Below, piece by piece: positions 1-11,012 of a DNA stretch of 64,000 nt (the first letter of the stretch is position 1; each line of letters opens with the position of its first letter). The notes beneath the pieces are model-generated. The model was given only the letters and a program-made list of their open reading frames with translations. It did not search any database and had not been told where the DNA came from. This DNA comes from Didymodactylos carnosus. Taxonomy: Eukaryota; Rotifera; Eurotatoria; Philodinida; Philodinidae. Location of the stretch: positions 1 through 64,000 of the forward strand of contig CAJNOQ010000046.1 of NCBI GenBank assembly GCA_905250885.1. The letters run 5' to 3'. The translations under genes and the position numbers were made by a program.

Positions 1-921
1 TATATCTAATTAGCAATCTTTTGGTATTTATATTGCATATCTCCTGTAAAATTCAAGTTAATATGCGTTTATCCTCTCGTCAAGTACCTCATCCGTTTAT
101 ATTCTTAAGCAATTATGTGTAGTGCAATTGTAGATCGAGAACGATCTCTTTTCATAATTGTTTAAATTGTAAGTCATAATTATTTAACATTCTCTGTTTA
201 TTTACATGTCACATGTTTATTACTTCTACCACGACACTGACAACTAGTTAGATAGCAGATCAAAACAACGTGAAGAAAACAAATTTAAACTGATTAAATG
301 TGATTTTGGAGTATCGCAGAATACAAACTATAATTTTAGTATTTCATGTATAGTAGTAAAGATCTTTTTTTAAAAATTGATCAGAGAAAATATAGTGAAT
401 GTTTTTAACTGTCAAATTCTAAAATAAATTTATATACAACATGCCAGCTCTTCAGCTGGAAAGCAGAAAGATCGTTTGGAAGCGTTCATTCTAGTACGAT
501 CATGATGTTATTTCTGACGCTCCATTAGCTAACTAAGTAGTTAATGCTGTATGCATGCATAATAGTATTTTAAGAATACTTTTATATGTTATTAACTGCT
601 GGAATTGATATTTTGATGTTAAACTCATTGACAGTTTTGTGCATTAAACATACAGATCGAGCAAATACGGTGTGTTATTATTCTGTGTGAGCAGATGAGT
701 TATAGAATTTTACCTAAATTTTTTATTATTTTGTTCGTTTTTAGAGTTTATTTTCGTATAGTTAATTCATTTATTTTTTACTTTTTTATCGTTTAACATA
801 TACGCATGTGCTTACGTTTTAGAAAATAAGCCTTAAACAACAGTTCAGTTATTGATGTTTGTCGATGAAAATATTTTTTGAACATATTCAGTTTCATTTA
901 AATATTTATTCGCGAACAACA
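1..921. other. non-coding upstream region of the P450 reductase gene
   Basis: AT-rich sequence with no convincing coding exon on either strand. It should hold the promoter and 5' UTR of the reductase gene to the right. An in-frame ATG at 865 would add 19 residues to that protein. I prefer the ATG at 922 because it has adenines at -3 and just before it and gives a normal-length membrane anchor. Confidence 0.5.
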
Positions 922-3900
922 ATGACTGTTCTTATAAACGATTGGTTCGATAGCAAACTCTCGATACAATTTGCTATTTACGGTATACTAACAACAATTC
1001 TCTCCTATTGTCTCTGGTGGAGAGGACGAAAAACCGTTGAATCACCCGTAATTCAAGCAATACAAACGTAGGTAGCAGTGAATAACGTCGTTAACTAGAG
1101 CATTCATTTTTCTTTACTTTCTGTTATCAATCTTTGAGATTACCAACAAAAATTGGCACAACGAATGGAAGTTTTGTTGATCGTATGCTACATGGAAATA
1201 AAACAATGGTTCTCTTTTATGGATCACAAACAGGTAAACTTGTTCTTCTAGTTGAGAATGTACACAAATAAGACAAACGTAATTTTTTGTCTCACAATAA
1301 TGTCCAAGTTGGAAAACTGCATTTGTCGTTTTATATATTAGGTACAGCTGAAGATTTTGCTCAAAGACTTGCTAAACAAGCAAAACGATATGGCATTGCC
1401 GCTATGGTTGTTGATCCAGAAGAAACTGAAATGGTAAGTCAGAATAGATGTGTTTGTTTAAAATTTAGTGAAAGTGAATTTATTTTGAAAATAATTGCAT
1501 TGTATATCATGTTTTCGTTCATTTTCAAAAGTTTTAAGAAATTTAAGATTAACGTTATAAATCATGTACATCTTCTGTATCTTTTAAAATTACATTTCTT
1601 TCATTAAAAAACAACTGCTAATTTTCCACAGATGTCAAAAAAACTTTAACTTTTGTTCATTTGTTTTAAAGGAAGACCTCCAGCGTCTGGTTACAATTGA
1701 AAATCATTTAGCTGTATTTACTGTAGCGACCTATGGCGAAGGTGATCCAACAGATAATGCTCAAGAATTCTATGAATGGTTAAGACAAGATGCAAATGAT
1801 TTAAACGGTTTACATTACGCTGTAAGAAAAAATTATTTTATTTTCTAAACTATTTGAGTAATTTTATTTTACAATTGAATTTTAGGTATTTGGTCTTGGA
1901 AACAAAACTTATGAATATTATAACGCTGTTGGAAAGTATGTTGATAGACGCTTATCAGAATTGGGCGCTGTTCGAGTAGCCGAATTAGGAATGGGTGATG
2001 ATGATGGAAATATTGAAGATGATTTTATTGCATGGTCAGCAGTCTTTTGGAAAAATGTTTGTCAAAAATATCGATTAGTTCGTGATACAGATGAAAGCAC
2101 GTAAGTTAATTTTTTCTAAGAATTATGTCAGACAATGTCAAAATATTATTCTTTATAGAATGAGACAATACAAATTAATTAAAGACATTTTTCCACAAGA
2201 GACAATATTTACTGGTGAAGTTGGTCGATTAAAATGTTATGAAAAACAAAAATCGTAAGTCTATTAAAACGTAATGAAAAAAGACAATATACAATATTAT
2301 TAGTTGTTATTTTTCTAGACCATTCCATCTTCGTAATCCATTTTTGGCACCTATTTTAGCAAACAAAGAACTATTCAAACCTGATAGTCTACGTTCATGT
2401 CTTCATCTTGAATTAGATTTAACAAATTCTAGACTAAGGTAATGTTTGAAAATAGATCTTTTGTATATATTCTAATATTATTATTTCTAATATTTATATA
2501 TAGTTACGAGACTGGTGATCATGTTGCCATTTTTCCAACAAACGATTCTTATTTAGTAAATCATATTGGAGAATTATTAGGAGTTGATTTAGATGAAGTC
2601 ATATCACTTGTCGATTTTGATGGTAAATAATATTAAATTTGTTATTTAATCAGTGAATATTCGATCATTCTATTATAGAAGATGCACAGAAAAAAAATCC
2701 ATTTCCTTGTCCATGTAGTTATCGTACAGCATTAACACACTATCTTGACATAACAAGTGTACCAAATACTCAAATTTTAAAAGATATTGCTCAATATGCC
2801 ACAGATGAAAGTGAACGGGCATTATTAACATTAATGGGTTCCTATTCTGAAGATGGAAGAGTATGTTCGTCATTTATTGTTGATGAATATAACTTTTAAA
2901 TGTTATTTTTATTATTAGATCAAATATAAAGATTGGGCATTAGATGGTTGTCGATCCATTGTTGTTATTTTAGAAGATTTACCATCGTTAAAACCACCAC
3001 TCGAATATTTATGTGAAGTATTACCGAGACTACAAGCTCGTTACTATTCAATATCCTCATCTTCCAAAGTAAATGAAGTTTTTTGTCATTTATTATTATT
3101 ATTCATAGAAGAGTTTATTTTTGTTTTTAAAAATAGATTTATCCCACAAGTGTTCATCTTACTGCTGTTGTTGTACAATATTTAACACCCACTCAACGAA
3201 TAGCAAAAGGTGTGGCAACTAATCAGTTTAGACGAATGTATTTAAAAGAATATGATCCAAAACCAATTTTTTATGATAATAATAATAATGATGAAACATC
3301 GTTCTGTTATCGTTTACCAATCTATATAAGAAAATCAACATTTCGATTACCATTCAAATTTCAAACACCTATTATTATGATCGGTAAGTTAATAATAAGT
3401 TTGTCAAATATATTTTTGTTCTTAAAATATTTTAAAAATTGATTTTAAAAACAAATATTTATTGAAAATATAAATTTTAGGTCCAGGAACTGGTTTAGCT
3501 CCATTCCGTGGATTTATTCAAGAGAGACATTTTCAAAAAATACAAGGTAAAATAAACAACAATTACCGTTTAATTAAATTATTAAATTATTTTTGATGTT
3601 ATTTTAGGTAAGCCTGTTGGTGAGACAATATTATATTATGGTTGTCGAAAACGTGATGAAGATTTTCTCTATGAAGACGAATTAAAATATTATGAAAGTG
3701 AAAAAACGTTAGAATTACATGTTGCATTTTCACGCGATCAAGAGCATAAAGTATATGTAACACATTTATTACGATTAGATGGTGAAAAACTGTGGAAATT
3801 AATAATAAATAATAATGCAAATCTATATGTTTGTGGAGATGCTAAACATATGTCACGCGATGTACAGATGATCATTGTAGATATAGCGCAATTATTTGGT

Positions 3901-3981
3901 GGTCTGACATCAGAAGGAGCCATGGCATTTGTTAAAGATTTAATTGTAAAAGGACGTTATTCACAAGATGTATGGAGCTAA
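922..3981 (+). CDS. POR: NADPH-cytochrome P450 reductase
   Basis: Diflavin reductase that passes electrons from NADPH through FAD and FMN to microsomal cytochromes P450, anchored in the ER membrane. I read 13 exons: 922-1067, 1139-1233, 1342-1433, 1672-1821, 1886-2100, 2159-2254, 2319-2438, 2504-2622, 2679-2860, 2919-3068, 3137-3383, 3481-3546 and 3608-3981. They sum to 2052 nt, or 683 aa, close to the usual ~680. An N-terminal hydrophobic segment (about residues 12-30) is followed by the FMN-binding loop SQTGTAED (78-85). The FAD motif RYYSIS lies near residue 445, the NADPH-site GPGTGLAPFRGF near 537, then YVCGDAKHM, and the protein ends in DVWS with the conserved penultimate-region Trp. 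All junctions are GT-AG and keep frame. No damage seen. Confidence 0.96.
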
Positions 3982-4118
3982 TGGTTATGATCATCTGATG
4001 TTTTTTTTTATAATTGTGCTGCTATTTATTTTAATTAATTTATCAATTCTATTTTTCATATTTTATAAGTACTGGTTTACTCTCAGTTCATCCAGTTATT
4101 ATATACTATTTCAGCAGT

Positions 4119-4124
4119 AATAAA
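4119..4124 (+). terminator. poly(A) signal of the P450 reductase gene
   Basis: A canonical AATAAA lies about 140 nt after the reductase stop codon, at a normal distance for a short 3' UTR. Confidence 0.5.
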
Positions 4125-4495
4125 GTGTAATTACAAACCGCTCTGTGACATTAATACTTCTGATTGATATCACTGCGTTGAATTTTTGTTCTATTATCAA
4201 AATGTCTTTGATGTTTCGATCAATAAACGAGAAGTGGAATCTAAAATGTAAGGTAATCAAAGAAACGAAATACAATTTATAAGAGTTGCCAGACCGGTTG
4301 AAAAAGTCAACCAGGCTGGTAGAGATCGGTATTTCATCGGTCGAAACTTTTGAAACAGCTGCTCGTTTTATCCTGTTTTTCGTCAAAAAACTAAAATTTC
4401 ACATCTTTTTCAGTCAGAATAAATAAGACGATGCTCAAGACAGATATTATTCTCATCACTTGTCATAAGGTTAAATGTTATAGACTCGTTATTGT

Positions 4496-5101
4496 GTGTC
4501 GGGTGTTACCTTCCAAAGTAACATCAATATTCAAAACAACAATAAACACAAATATTATACAATAATTAGTAGAGAAACCTTCGGTCAAATGATTAAATTT
4601 CTGGTCGAGAATAGTTATTTCACTCTAGGAAAGATTGTTGTTAAACAAATCATTGGAATACCAATGGGCACAGATCCCGGGCCCCTTTTAGCAAATTTGT
4701 TCTTGTACAAATCAGAATTTGAATTTTTAGATAAAAATACAAAAAAAGTTGTATTCAACATGCAGATCATTAATAACACCTTTCGTTACATTAATGATCT
4801 AATTACAATAAATGCTGATGATAAATCCAATCTGCATCAAATGTCCATATATCCATCGCAACTGACGTTGAACAGAGAAAATGTGAGCGATCAAATCTCT
4901 ACATTTCTAGATTTTGAAATGGCTATCGTTAGTGGTGTAATACAAATTGAACCGTATGATAAAAGAACAAAATTCGGTTTTAAAATTGTAAATTACCCGG
5001 ATTTGAATGGAAATTTTCCGAAAATGATGGATTATGGTGTAGTTATTATACAATCACATGTCACAAAACTTTCGGTAGACAAAGACAAAAAATTTTGTTA
5101 G
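4496..5101 (+). mobile_element. Penelope-like reverse transcriptase fragment
   Basis: A 201-codon open stretch without a usable ATG at its start encodes part of a reverse transcriptase palm. Visible pieces are GIPMGTDPGPLLANLFLY (about residues 54-71), FRYINDL (96-102, where FRYIDDL is expected), a YPSQLTLNRENVSDQISTFLD-like stretch (118-138) and YDKRTKFGFKIVNYP (154-168). This order is typical of Penelope-like retroelements. The first aspartate of the catalytic pair reads N, and no endonuclease domain or N-terminal half is visible. I therefore read it as a 5'-truncated, inactive remnant. A distant LINE-type RT is less likely. The ends of the element cannot be set. Confidence 0.7.
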
Positions 5102-5502
5102 GCAATCTAATAAATTTTTTCGGCTGAGAAAATGGATCTCCGCGACCCAAATCGGGACTGATGAACTAACGTTTAATTTGAAAATTGCTCAACAGGAAGT
5201 GGCGTTAGTTTTTAACTTTTTCAAAGAAAAGTGGCTTCTTAAAGGTCCTTCGTAGCTTTTGAACGCTTTCTGAATGATTTTAAAAGTGCTCGGGTTTCCC
5301 GTTAAAATGAAGTCACGGCGCCTTCCACACAACACACACGGTACTAAAACCCATTAGCAGGTAGATGGAATCACAGAACGATGGTGATTTGATGTTCTCT
5401 TCGTCTAGCAACAGCATCCCTTGGCCGTTAGATCATTAAACAGTAACTCCAGTACTCACTCACTCACTCACATATTTTCTCCATGAGATAAATATTTATT
5501 AA

Positions 5503-6150
5503 AGTAAGATTCCTCTTATATTTGTCTAAGATCTTAAACGAACCTTACTAAGACCATAAGGCCCGAAAATTCTAAGATTTGGTAAGATTTTTCTAAGATC
5601 TTAGACAAACATAAGCAAAATCTTACTAAGACCTTATTAAGATTTTTCTAAGATCTTACTAAGATTATACTATCTAAGATTTTTTCAGAACTGGATAAGA
5701 ATCTGTTAGGCTCTTAATAGTAGGAACGACGACGTTTTATAAATAATATTCATTAGAAATATGCTGAAAGTTTTTCAATTTTTAATCCGCATTATCCAAA
5801 GCAGCAGTTGAATAATGTTGAAAAATGAAGAGAAGTTTCATATTTTCGGGTGTCCAACTATGGACCTTGACCCGCATGTAAACTCTCTAAAAAGTTATTG
5901 AACACTTTCGAGAGAGCAAGTACTAGCAGAGTCTGAAAGAAACATAACCATAAAATCACTCATATTTTCGGTATTACTTATATAGATGAATGAGAGCAAA
6001 ACAAAGGGGTGAATGAAAGTTGAGTCATTAATCTTATTGAGATCTTAAACGATAAGATCTTAGATTATCTTATCAAAATCTTAGAGAATACGATCGTATA
6101 AGAGCTTAGCAAGATAATTTTAAGAAGTGTCTAAGATTTTTACTAGGGAT
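5503..6150. repeat. degenerate TAAGATCTTA motif arrays in two blocks
   Basis: Two blocks (about 5520-5690 and 6025-6145) are built from many imperfect copies of the palindromic word TAAGATCTTA and its halves (CTAAGATTTTT, ATCTTACTAAG). Spacing is irregular and copies lie in both orientations. About 330 bases of ordinary sequence separate the blocks. The right block ends CTAAGATTTTTACTAGGG. I could not find a matching inverted end on the left, so the element boundaries are approximate. Confidence 0.55.
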
Positions 6151-6448
6151 CTGTCAAGATCCAGTTTATATTAGAAGTTACAATTTTCAATCTCTTTCAT
6201 TTCCACTACATTGTAAAGTTGGAAATTATTTATGGAAATTTCTGGTGAACGTCTCAGATTTTTGGACCTTGCTACCAAAACTTCGTGCCACCACTGTCTC
6301 TGCCTAAATCAAAACCCTTGCTGGCATAGGCAGAATTGTGATCTAAAGTAGAAACTGTCAAAGTTGGTTTAAGTGTAATATGAGTGTCTTTACGTGACGC
6401 TCTTATACCTACACTGATTGCAAAACAAAAGGATGAATAAGTATTTGA

Positions 6449-6733
6449 TCTAGAAATTCCTGAGCGAATTGCCACTTTCTAGAAAATCACCGAGGAATTT
6501 CTAATTTATAGAAAATCAAAATCGAATTTCCAGATTCTTGGAAATTATTTATAGAAAATCCTCGGCGATTCTCCACCTTTATAGAAAATCGAATTTATGG
6601 AAAATTTAGTCGATTTTCTATAAAGCAGAAAATCAACATTTCCTAGAAAGCTGGAAATTCGTCGAGGAATTTCTATAAACTAGAAAATCCCCGGCGATTT
6701 TTCGGTCGATTTTCTATAAACTGGAAATTAATT
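6449..6733. repeat. degenerate AGAAAATCGATTTTCT motif array
   Basis: About 285 bases are composed of variants of TATAGAAAATCG and its complement CGATTTTCTATA. They are mixed with GGAAATT / AATTTCC and (T)CCTCGGCGAT words. Copies occur in both orientations, so much of the stretch can fold on itself. No clear terminal repeat or target duplication was found. Confidence 0.55.
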
Positions 6734-6858
6734 CAAGATTACAGTGTATGATAACTCAGAAATCATTTGCATTTTAGATTTTACATGAAAATGGTATCAA
6801 TCCAGGTCACGAAAATGTTTTATAGACTTATTCTATAGAATTCTATAGAATTGTAAAT

Positions 6859-6918
6859 AAAGAAACATGAATGAGTCAGATATCCTTATAAGGATATCTG
6901 ACACATTCATGTTCCTTT
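6859..6918. repeat. 60-bp near-perfect palindrome
   Basis: The sequence is symmetrical about the centre of CCTTATAAGG (6888/6889). Each arm is 30 bases with only two mismatched pairs (6863/6914 and 6874/6903) and no loop. It could extrude as a cruciform, or it may be a tiny foldback element. Confidence 0.85.
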
Positions 6919-7355
6919 TTCCCAACTATTGTATATCAATGCCACATGAACTATTCTTTTCTATAATCAGAATTAGATAGCAGTTTCAAATGGTCTTAAT
7001 TATAATTATTTATTGATCATACATTTTGCAAATAGTTTCTCATTACCACAAGTCAACAGAGTAGTAACAATCCAGACAAGGAATACATCATTCTCTAATT
7101 GTTCTGTAATGTCATAAGTTCTCCTTAGTATAAAGTTACTATCCCAGTTAATATAGTCCTTTCATAGTTTTACTCAACAGTAATGTAATCTACAAAAAAA
7201 CAAAACAAAATAATCTCAAATCTAGCTAGTTTTAAAAGTGGCTGTTTTAAATTGAAAAATGTGTAAAAACAGATTCTTTCTTCAACAGAATTTTGAAATA
7301 ATTAACTTTTTCAGTGAAAACATTTCACGTGTATGTTAACGTGTCTACAACAATT

Positions 7356-8042
7356 TCACTTTGTTAAAGGATAGCTGATACCTAACCGTTCAGTCAGTGT
7401 TTGAACAGTTTTTTCATATTCATTATTTAGATTTGTTGCTTGTTGTAATGCAAATTTCAAATCTTCAACTTCTTCAAAAAAACCATCATCTAAAACACTT
7501 AACTCTTGTTTCATTCGGTTAAAACGTTTTTCATATTTATTACATTTATGTTCGATAAATTGTAATTTTCGTTCGAGTTGTTGTTTGTGTTTTAGTTGTT
7601 CATCACAATATCTTAAACGCTGTTCATACTCGCGTAGTCTCATTTCATAATGATGTTGATTTAACACCACCTCATTTTTTGATGTTCTTTGATCATTTAA
7701 CAATTTTATTTCTGTTTCATATTTTTTCAATAATTCATTTTGAGCGGTTAACAGACGATTTAATCTCAATTGATCATCAGATACAAGTTTTGGTTGTGAG
7801 CAGCCGCAAGTCGACGCGATGGTTTGAGGAGACGGCCATGGTGCACTGGTTTGACAAGAAATATTACGTTGAATTAAACGTTTATTAATACTATCAATTT
7901 CATCATGGTGATGTTGTTCATTCAATGATTGTTGAAGTTGCGAATTTCGTTGTTTTAAATTGTTTATTTTCTCTTTTAAATGTTCATTTTCTGCAGTTAA
8001 AAATGCACACATGTGAATTGGCGGCATAGATGGAAAATCCAT
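7356..8042 (-). CDS. coiled-coil protein resembling the CEP290 C-terminus
   Basis: Single open frame of 228 aa, almost entirely predicted coiled coil from residue 15 onward, apart from a short Pro/Cys/Gln-rich gap near residues 60-85. The end, ELSVLDDGFFEEVEDLKF (about 185-202) followed by LTERLGI, strongly resembles the last part of CEP290. That is a very long transition-zone and centriolar-satellite protein of about 2,500 residues, and its C-terminus carries FFEEIEDLK and a leucine-rich EQLGV end. An in-frame stop lies five codons before the chosen ATG. A polypyrimidine-CTGCAG sequence about 16 codons in could be a splice acceptor, so this may instead be a last exon. I see no matching upstream exons before the next gene. 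The family call comes from memory of the CEP290 tail; a generic coiled-coil protein remains possible. Confidence 0.6.
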   Translation of the reverse strand: MDFPSMPPIHMCAFLTAENEHLKEKINNLKQRNSQLQQSLNEQHHHDEIDSINKRLIQRNISCQTSAPWPSPQTIASTCGCSQPKLVSDDQLRLNRLLTAQNELLKKYETEIKLLNDQRTSKNEVVLNQHHYEMRLREYEQRLRYCDEQLKHKQQLERKLQFIEHKCNKYEKRFNRMKQELSVLDDGFFEEVEDLKFALQQATNLNNEYEKTVQTLTERLGISYPLTK

Positions 8043-8528
8043 ATTTCGTATAATTTACATTCATGTCGTAGTCTATAAATAACAAAAAGTATTTCTGCTT
8101 AAAAACCCTATTCGAAGGTCATTACTTGATTATCATAGAGGATAACGTGAAAATGGTATTAACCATCTTATTAAATGTGAAGAGAGATGGAAAATAACTC
8201 GAATGTTTACACAAATAGATGAGTGAATTAATACACTTCAATTTTTTACTGTCTGAACAAAAAAAAACAATTTTTTCTATCCTTTAGTGTCCTGATGCAC
8301 TTTTAGGGGATACACTCGAAAAGCTTTTTTCTACATCTTCTATCCGATTTGAACAAAACAGTTACATATTGACGAGTACGATGTGAATATATTACAATAA
8401 AAATTTCAGCCCGAAAAGCTGAATCGTTCAAGAGTTATAGTGAACACAATAGTCAAAATAGGGATCTTCATGAAGTATAATTTTCTCATATCGTTATTTT
8501 GGGTTTGTTTTTAAACTAGGCTAGACAT

Positions 8529-8735
8529 CAGAGCTGCAGAATCTGTCTGTTTGCTCCGACGGTCATCGGGGGAAAACTTCTTTACTTAGGGAAATTTTTT
8601 GAAAAATTGGAACATCTTTTTGCAATATATTTGCAAAAAGAACTTCTGTTCGTGGATTGTGTCGGAGAAGTTTTTGGAAAAACTTTTTCTGTCGAGGGAA
8701 ATTTTCCAATTTCACGAGTAGATTCTGTACCTCTG
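8529..8735. mobile_element. hAT-type miniature inverted-repeat element
   Basis: A 207-bp non-coding element has 16-bp terminal inverted repeats: CAGAGCTGCAGAATCT on the left and, on the other strand, CAGAGGTACAGAATCT on the right (14/16 identical). It is flanked by the 8-bp direct repeats CTAGACAT (8521-8528) and CTAGACAC (8736-8743), which match at 7 of 8 positions. An 8-bp target duplication and CAGAG-type ends are marks of the hAT superfamily. The interior is dominated by variants of GGAAAAACTTTTTC, so it folds on itself. It carries no transposase. Confidence 0.75.
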
Positions 8736-10750
8736 CTAGACACTTAGATTTACAAATTGACTTAGGCAATTGTTGTCATTCCTCTCCATTACTTTTTAGC
8801 ATGTAATTTAAGTTGAACAGAGACAAAAGTCAGTTATTGCCGCTCAAGGATAAATAGTCTTGTCCGAAACAGAAGCGAATTTGAAAATCAGCTACGTCAG
8901 TTTCAAGATTTGACTAAAAAAGACATCCAAAATCTCATTATTCTGCTTTACTACTGAACGTGAAAAAAATGTAGCGCACTAAATAGTACCGCTAAAATCG
9001 CTACCAAGAAAAGACGGCATGCATTCTAGGGGTTGTTGAAAGATACTAATAATTTTACAAGGTATAGTCGCACGGTGAAGATGAACTAAAGTAAAATCTT
9101 TTATATTAGGTCAAGTCACAGACACGATGTATTTGGATGAGAAGAGTTTACTACTAACCTACACATTTAAATAAAGAATTAATAAATAAGAAGAGCGAGG
9201 ACAAGAGTAGTCTTTAGAAACCTGTTTCTTGGGATTGTTAAAACATTTTTGCAGAAAACCTTCAAATATAAAAAAGTAACTTTTGGAATAGGAGGCTATG
9301 TGCAGCACAAGACTATCTATTCTGGCTTACTAATCTTGTTGTGCACTTCAATAGACTTTTTATTTTCCATTTCATCATAGTTCTCTTAAAGAGACCGAAT
9401 TCTCGACAATGTCTGTTTCGGCTCATCGATCACTGAATCCCAGTACCTTGGGGACACTTAAAAACCTTCCCAAAGTCTGCAAAACAGTGGTAGACTACCG
9501 ATTGCTCAATGAAAACGGTCCACTTCTTAAGTGAAAAAGGTCTCTTTATATTTCTTCACAAACGCAAAATACAAAGGTGATTGACTTTGGATCATTTTCG
9601 TGATCAAAAAATTCTTTCTTCTGTTACATCATATCTATAACTCTGTCCACGTGCAGCCAATGTTTTCTCCCGATAGAAACATAGATCTATAGCTATCAAA
9701 ACAATCGTTACTCTCGCTATTTTCATTGTCTTTTCTCTTTTTTACTGTCAGTATAGTGTGTTGACTATATTCAGTGCTAAAAATTGACCGACAAAGTCCA
9801 CTTAAGTTTGTGTGTAAAACTCTTTGCAATACACACGTTTCCATATTCGAGTTTTGAGGGACCTACTTCAGAATAGATGTAGCACAAGGCTTATCTGAGA
9901 GAAAATAAAACATTGAAATCAAAGAAACTGACCGATGAGAAGAGTCCTGCATGTGTAGGAGAATCTCTTGTACAAGTACAATTATTTAATTTGATTATTA
10001 AATGTGAATTAGATAAGCTGATAATGAAATATCCTGATTTATTATTCTATCATAGAATAAAGCTCACACGAAACACCAGGAAGTAAAAACAAAAATACAC
10101 AAGATCTTCATCTGTCTCTAAGTAATGAAATAATTTTGCCAATAAAACAAAATTTTCCCGCGTAAAAAATGAACCTGAGGTTTGACTTTCAAATTTCAAA
10201 GAAATATAATTGCAATACCATTATAAAAAATGGGACCTAAACCTGTCATACTTTAAAAACACCCCTTCCGTACGCGTAGGCTCATAATTCATGGTACTGA
10301 GGTGCAGAATTTTACCATAAGTTTGAAAATTTTCCACGAACGGTGAAAGTTTTGAAAAAATTCAAAATGGTACATGGTTTGATTCACTAATAGGCAAACA
10401 CTGGAATTGGAATACTAATTTTCTAGTGCAACAGCTAATACCGTATAGATTCTGTTAAATTATTAAAGGTTCAAAGTAGGCAACGTTTTTATTTACAACG
10501 TAACATTCTCAAACAAACAATATTTTAAAATGAATTAAGACTATAAAAGAGAAGCAGATTGAATAGATGTATCCTGTGCAATTACTTTTTTTTCTGGTCT
10601 TAAACTCATTTTAAAATATTCCTTTAAACTATTTATCTGAGAATGCTACTTTCGTTATGCATGAAAACGTCGTAAAGTTTTAATTTTCTAATATTTTAAC
10701 AAAATCTTTATCTTATTAACTATGTATAAACTTACACTATTCTTATGCAG

Positions 10751-11012
10751 ACCCTACAAAAAAATTTTTTATCGGCACTTGTACGGCACTGGCGCACATC
10801 AGTGCGGAATGATAATTTTTTTGGCACAGGTGTGCACTAGTGCGAAACTTGAAAATTTCTCTGGCACTGGTGTGCACAAGTGCTGTACAAATGCCGACTG
10901 GTACTCGTACGGCACGGGTGCGCACCAGTGGCAGCCGGTGCCGGTGACTGATGGCGTGCCATGCGCACCGATGCGTACTGGCAGTGCCGCACTAGAATTT
11001 TTTTTGTAGAGT
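10751..11012. mobile_element. inverted-repeat element filled with GGCACTGGTGTGCAC variants
   Basis: The ends are inverted copies of AC(C/T)CTACAAAAAAAWT (10751-10767 and 10996-11012). Between them about 230 bases, clearly richer in GC than the surroundings, consist of degenerate copies of the word GGCACTGGTGTGCAC(A/C)AGTGC. Open frames across it on both strands are by-products of the repeat. I could not identify a convincing target duplication, and the superfamily is unknown. Confidence 0.65.

Larger units (their letters stand above)
5102..7355. other. intergenic region rich in degenerate short-motif repeats
   Basis: No coding exon seen. The first 350 bases contain a short (ACTC)n tract near 5453-5471. 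The rest holds two motif-saturated stretches and a near-perfect 60-bp hairpin, listed separately. The right 350 bases are probably the 3' flank of the minus-strand coiled-coil gene. Confidence 0.6.

Noticed and set aside
4111-4386. 91-codon open frame on the minus strand next to the RT remnant
   Set aside because: No recognisable family, and it lies in the 3' flank of the reductase gene opposite to the retroelement; probably chance.
5503-6733. CRISPR-like array
   Set aside because: Repeat words are degenerate, irregularly spaced, in both orientations and without unique spacers; the setting is a eukaryotic nuclear genome.
9635-9844. 69-codon minus-strand frame with an ATG
   Set aside because: Cys- and Ser-containing peptide without a recognisable domain; isolated and not supported by flanking exons.
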